Origin: Rotaria sp. Silwood1
Taxonomy: Eukaryota; Rotifera; Eurotatoria; Philodinida; Philodinidae
Direction: 5' to 3'
NCBI GenBank assembly: GCA_905250075.1
Contig: CAJNOP010000003.1
Coordinates: 4,314,999-4,378,998, forward strand
Length of the DNA stretch: 64,000 bases
Each line of letters begins with the position of its first letter. Position 1 is the stretch's first letter. Shown here piece after piece: positions 60,821-64,000 of this stretch. The translations under genes and the position numbers were made by a program. Under the pieces are notes generated by a model. The model was given only the letters and a program-made list of their open reading frames with translations. It was not told the DNA's origin and made no database searches.

Positions 60821-62102
60821 TCATATATATGTTAGACGTGTACTTCCTCTTGAACGCTGTTGCATGGTTGATAATAGATTTTCATTTGATTGTATTTTCA
60901 TATAAGTTAATAATATTTCCAATAATTCTTTTGATGTTTCACGAAAATGTCGACAACAAAGTAAATAAATAATTAAATTTCCATTAGAATTAATTGTTTG
61001 CATAAAATTAGCAAACGTACCAAATATACGTTGAATTCGACATTGGAAATAAAGATTATCTTTTAATATATAATTACCTATTGTTGGATATCGAACTTCA
61101 TAAATGTGATTAATAAGCATTGGAAAACGACATAAAAGAAATAAAAGTACAACTCCTATAAGCATTATTGTTACATGATGATGTCGTCTTGAATAGTTTA
61201 AATTGGCTCTTAACATAGCCATTTGTCGAATTGATGTTGATAATAAACGACGATGTTCATCATGATATTGGACAAGTCGACGAACTGTTAAAATATTTAT
61301 AATTATTAATATAACAAATGGTATAACATATACAATTGGAATAAAAATATAGATATTAACAATTTCGCGAAACATTTTCTTTTGGCCAATAAATGTATCT
61401 GTAAAATTTGATTGAATTAAAATAATAATAATAATAATAATACGAAATTTAAATTTTGTACTTACATGATTTTGTATAATGAGTTCGATTTGCAGTATCA
61501 ATTTGTGTAATAACACGAAATTCAAACCAATTAGGTATCATAGAAATAATTGCAAATAAAGTCAATAATAATATAATACGTAAAGCGTTTCGTATGGTAC
61601 AATATTGACTAGCATTTAAACCCATTGAAACATATAAATAACGATCAACAGAAACAGCTACTGTATAATAAGTTATACATAGTTGAAGAGTATTCATTAG
61701 TGGAATGATGTATGGTGATAATCTATAAATATACATAAGGAAAAATCATAATAAAAGCGTGTATATAACTTACCGATAAAACGTTTCATTATAAATACTG
61801 TATAAATTTTCTTGATTTTTCGAAATGAAATACGGCATAATGATAGTAAAACGAAGTGCATAAAATATAAAAAATAAAATAAGCCATAGCAGATTGACAG
61901 CCGCTAATGCGATTAAATATACATTAGTTGATAATGTTTTCATACGTTTATTTGCTAATACAATTATTGAAAATGTATTACCTAGTAAACCTAATATACA
62001 TGTAACAACTGATGACCATCCACCAACAATTAATAGAATAAGTAACACAAAATTTTCATCTTCTTTAGTACATACAAGGCTATTTGTACTGTTCAATGTC
62101 AT
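60821..62102 (-). CDS. FMRFamide-receptor-like peptide GPCR
   Basis: Three exons, 61774-62102, 61466-61722 and 60821-61398 (introns 51 and 67 nt; phases 2 and 1), encode 387 residues. Seven hydrophobic helices can be followed: TM1 with GLLGNTFSIIVL; TM2 TNVYLIALAAVNLLWL; TM3 ending AVSVDRYLYVS, with the DRY motif intact; TM4 IILLLTLFAIISMIPNWFEF. TM5 comes after the Cys of the second loop; TM6 is MLIGVVLLFLLCRFPML; TM7 is INSNGNLIIYLLCCRHFRE, where the usual NPxxY is NLIIY. The N-terminus has an NST glycosylation site. The PNWFEF and NSNGNLIIYLL segments resemble FMRFamide receptors and related invertebrate peptide GPCRs. An acceptor-like GTGGTAG lies upstream of the ATG (about 62124). Ligand and G-protein coupling unknown. 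Confidence 0.85.
61421..61441. repeat. AAT trinucleotide microsatellite in GPCR intron 2
   Basis: Seven AAT units inside the 67-nt intron, so intron length may vary between alleles. Confidence 0.8.
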
Positions 62103-62730
62103 TTCTATCGTCGATTGATGCTACCACAGAAAAAAATGAAATACAAAATAATAAATAGATAATAATTTTAGCACACCTCCGCAAGTGAAGTATGCCATAA
62201 AAAAAAATCATGATATTATCTCTGATGTTATTAAAACTTATTTTATATCCTTATTGCTATCAGTAATGATGCATCAATAGCTGTTTAGATTTTAATCATG
62301 TCTATCCTATTCATTAGTCATTTGTATGTAAATAAAAATAAAGAGAAAACATATAATCATTGAATAATTGTTATTTTTGTATAAAATAATACGCCATTCA
62401 CTCTATTGAATCAACTCAGTAATATTATTTTTAGCGATTTTTTTAATATTGTTATATTAGAATTTCAGTTAGGAAAAATAATCGAATTCTTTCGTAGAAT
62501 TTGTTCTTGTTAAATTTGTTCAAATTATGCAGTATCGAGTTTTACTATCATGATGAGAAACTAATGAATTAATAAATATCACAATGATCAAGGTGTCATG
62601 GATCATAGGTTTTCTTTTGTTATTTTTAACTCATTATTTGATCGTTAACCAAATTCTTTATTTCGTCATGAAAAAATACTTGTACTTTGGGTATAGGTTC
62701 AATAATTATTCTTCTGGAAGGTTGAACAAG
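62103..62730. other. Short intergenic stretch before tRNA-Tyr
   Basis: 5' flank of the GPCR gene on one side and of the tRNA on the other. Nothing else seen. Confidence 0.5.
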
Positions 62731-62819
62731 CCCGCGATAGCTCAGTTGGTAGAGCGGAAGACTGTAGATGTATAACAACTGTAATCTTTAGGTCACTGGT
62801 TCGACTCCGGTTCGCGGGA
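62731..62819 (+). tRNA. tRNA-Tyr (anticodon GTA), intron-containing
   Basis: The acceptor stem CCCGCGA pairs with TCGCGGG, followed by discriminator A. The D arm holds box A (TAGCTCAGTTGG) and the T arm holds box B (GGTTCGACTCC). The anticodon loop CTGTAGA shows GTA at 62764-62766. A 16-nt intron (62768-62783, ATGTATAACAACTGTA) lies between positions 37 and 38, the canonical place and usual for eukaryotic tRNA-Tyr. The mature molecule is 73 nt before CCA addition. A run of eight T starting at 62825 is the RNA polymerase III terminator. Confidence 0.97.
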
Positions 62820-62824
62820 CTCGC

Positions 62825-62832
62825 TTTTTTTT
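62825..62832 (+). terminator. Pol III T-run terminator of tRNA-Tyr
   Basis: Eight consecutive T residues beginning six bases after the tRNA 3' end. Confidence 0.85.
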
Positions 62833-64000
62833 CTCTAAAATGAATTATTTTTCATCAATGAATAATGGTGTTAATTTTTTTCTTTGTTGATCAAAGAAAA
62901 TAAATGCATACAACAAATTTTGATTGATTAATATTAATTATCTATTTTCATAGAAATTATTCTAATTGAATCCAAAAATAATTCAATATTTGAGGACTAT
63001 TTTTATGAATTTGTATGAAGTAAAAGAGTATAACGTTGAGAACAAGAAGAAAAAATATCTGTTTTTTTTCTGTATTAACATATATTGATTGATAGGTTCT
63101 TCTATTCCAGTGATTGTTAAAATTAAATTTTATATTGAATTGATTTTATAATTATTGATATCTAACATTACTGTAATATTTCTTTGATTTATTCACTCGT
63201 TAAAATCATTCTAAAATTATCTGCAAAAACTAATATATGTTGAATATTAATTTTTATTAAAACACATACTTTTATTAAAGGAAGTTTTTGACTTTAATGG
63301 CATCTGTATTACATGATAATTTAGGAATTCTTTTTTCTATTCAAATCATATCACGATGTACAAACAGAAATATTGACGATTTCAATTGACTATATATAAA
63401 ATAACTTCATGCAAGAATCATATCGTCTTTAGATGAATTATTATTTCCACGAGCCATCTGATGAAATAATGACAGCCGCTGCAGTTGAATTTATTTCTAT
63501 TTTATACGATGCTATGATTGTCTTATCCATGCATAGAGTGAAAAAAAATTGATCACATGTGATGTTCTATTATTTGAACAAGTACAATTATTCTTTACGA
63601 AATAGTAATTATTTATTTCTAAATAATTTATAGTCTAAAATAGATTAGTTCACACAATTCAATCGAAGACAGTATACGTACAGCAGCTTCTACTGTAGCT
63701 TTGATAATTGATCGAAATGGCATCGCAACCATCATACTCCTTCAAACACTATAATTTACATAACTATGGACATATGGTGTTATGATTTTATTGTTTGTTT
63801 ACATTAGTATTGATTATGGTGAAGATTTTGAACGAGATAGTGCACTGAATTTGGTCATTCTATTCCATAGTTTTAAACTTATCGACCCTAATTAAGAGAG
63901 CGCCCATGAGAGCATCGAGTATACATGGCACTCGATAAAATTTTTTCTTCCGATTTTTTTGCTCATTCAAAACTTCAATATCTAAAACTACTAACCCTAA
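62833..64000. other. Terminal intergenic stretch
   Basis: No gene recognised to the end of the window. The final bases (CTAACCCTAA) are a single telomere-like word and not an array. Confidence 0.5.

Noticed and set aside
63991-64000. Telomere-like CTAACCCTAA at the window end
   Set aside because: A single copy of the word, no array; not evidence of a telomere.

Overview
The window is AT-rich invertebrate nuclear DNA. The genes are intron-containing, with many very short introns (about 49-70 nt, GT..AG) and a few long ones (605, 862, 1083 and 1933 nt). The gene set includes neuropeptide-type GPCRs, a chimaerin, an alpha-1,3-fucosyltransferase, an LRR-FN3 receptor and an NLR-style leucine-rich array, together with an intron-containing tRNA-Tyr and decayed mariner/Tc1 elements. 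This points to a small protostome animal. A rotifer, perhaps bdelloid, is my best guess from compact introns, codon style and gene content, but nothing here proves it.

Layout. 1-3342: no gene seen. 3343-7265 (+): six-exon ankyrin-repeat protein ending in a CaaX box. 9313-10848 (-): LRR array made of an exactly 133-bp exon-plus-intron unit, with several broken units (probable pseudogene). 12325-16549 (-): three-exon LRR/LRRCT/FN3 single-pass receptor. About 21640-22080 (+): dead mariner. 23260-24886 (-): allatostatin-A/galanin-type GPCR. 24905-33772: long gene-poor stretch holding a 634-bp foldback and a doubtful signal-peptide exon. 33773-34408 (+): basic low-complexity protein with an internal duplication. 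37473-38642 (+): retinol-dehydrogenase-like SDR. 41862-42243 (+): unrecognised 85-residue protein, closely followed by a chimaerin (42375-45163, +). 46287-46653: foldback MITE. 48456-48934 (-): small ERICH2-like protein. About 49640-50260 (+): dead Tc1-like element. 54433-54876: foldback built from 22-23 bp repeats. 55230-56482 (-): fucosyltransferase. 58804-59714: 911-bp element with 193-bp inverted repeats and TA duplications. 60821-62102 (-): FMRFamide-receptor-like GPCR. 62731-62819 (+): tRNA-Tyr(GTA) with a 16-nt intron.

The genes do not form one pathway. Cell-surface and signalling functions dominate: two peptide GPCRs, an LRR-FN3 receptor, a Rac-GAP of chimaerin type, a Golgi glycosyltransferase and a probably prenylated ankyrin protein. 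Most of the intergenic space is featureless AT-rich sequence, microsatellites and fossil DNA transposons. The most unusual items are the fixed-period LRR exon array, the 22-bp-repeat foldback at 54.4-54.9 kb, the nested-repeat TIR element at 58.8-59.7 kb, and the tight small-gene/chimaerin pair with an acceptor-like site just before the second ATG, which would fit trans-splicing. All splice models were derived by eye from GT/AG sites and frame continuity; none is confirmed by transcripts.
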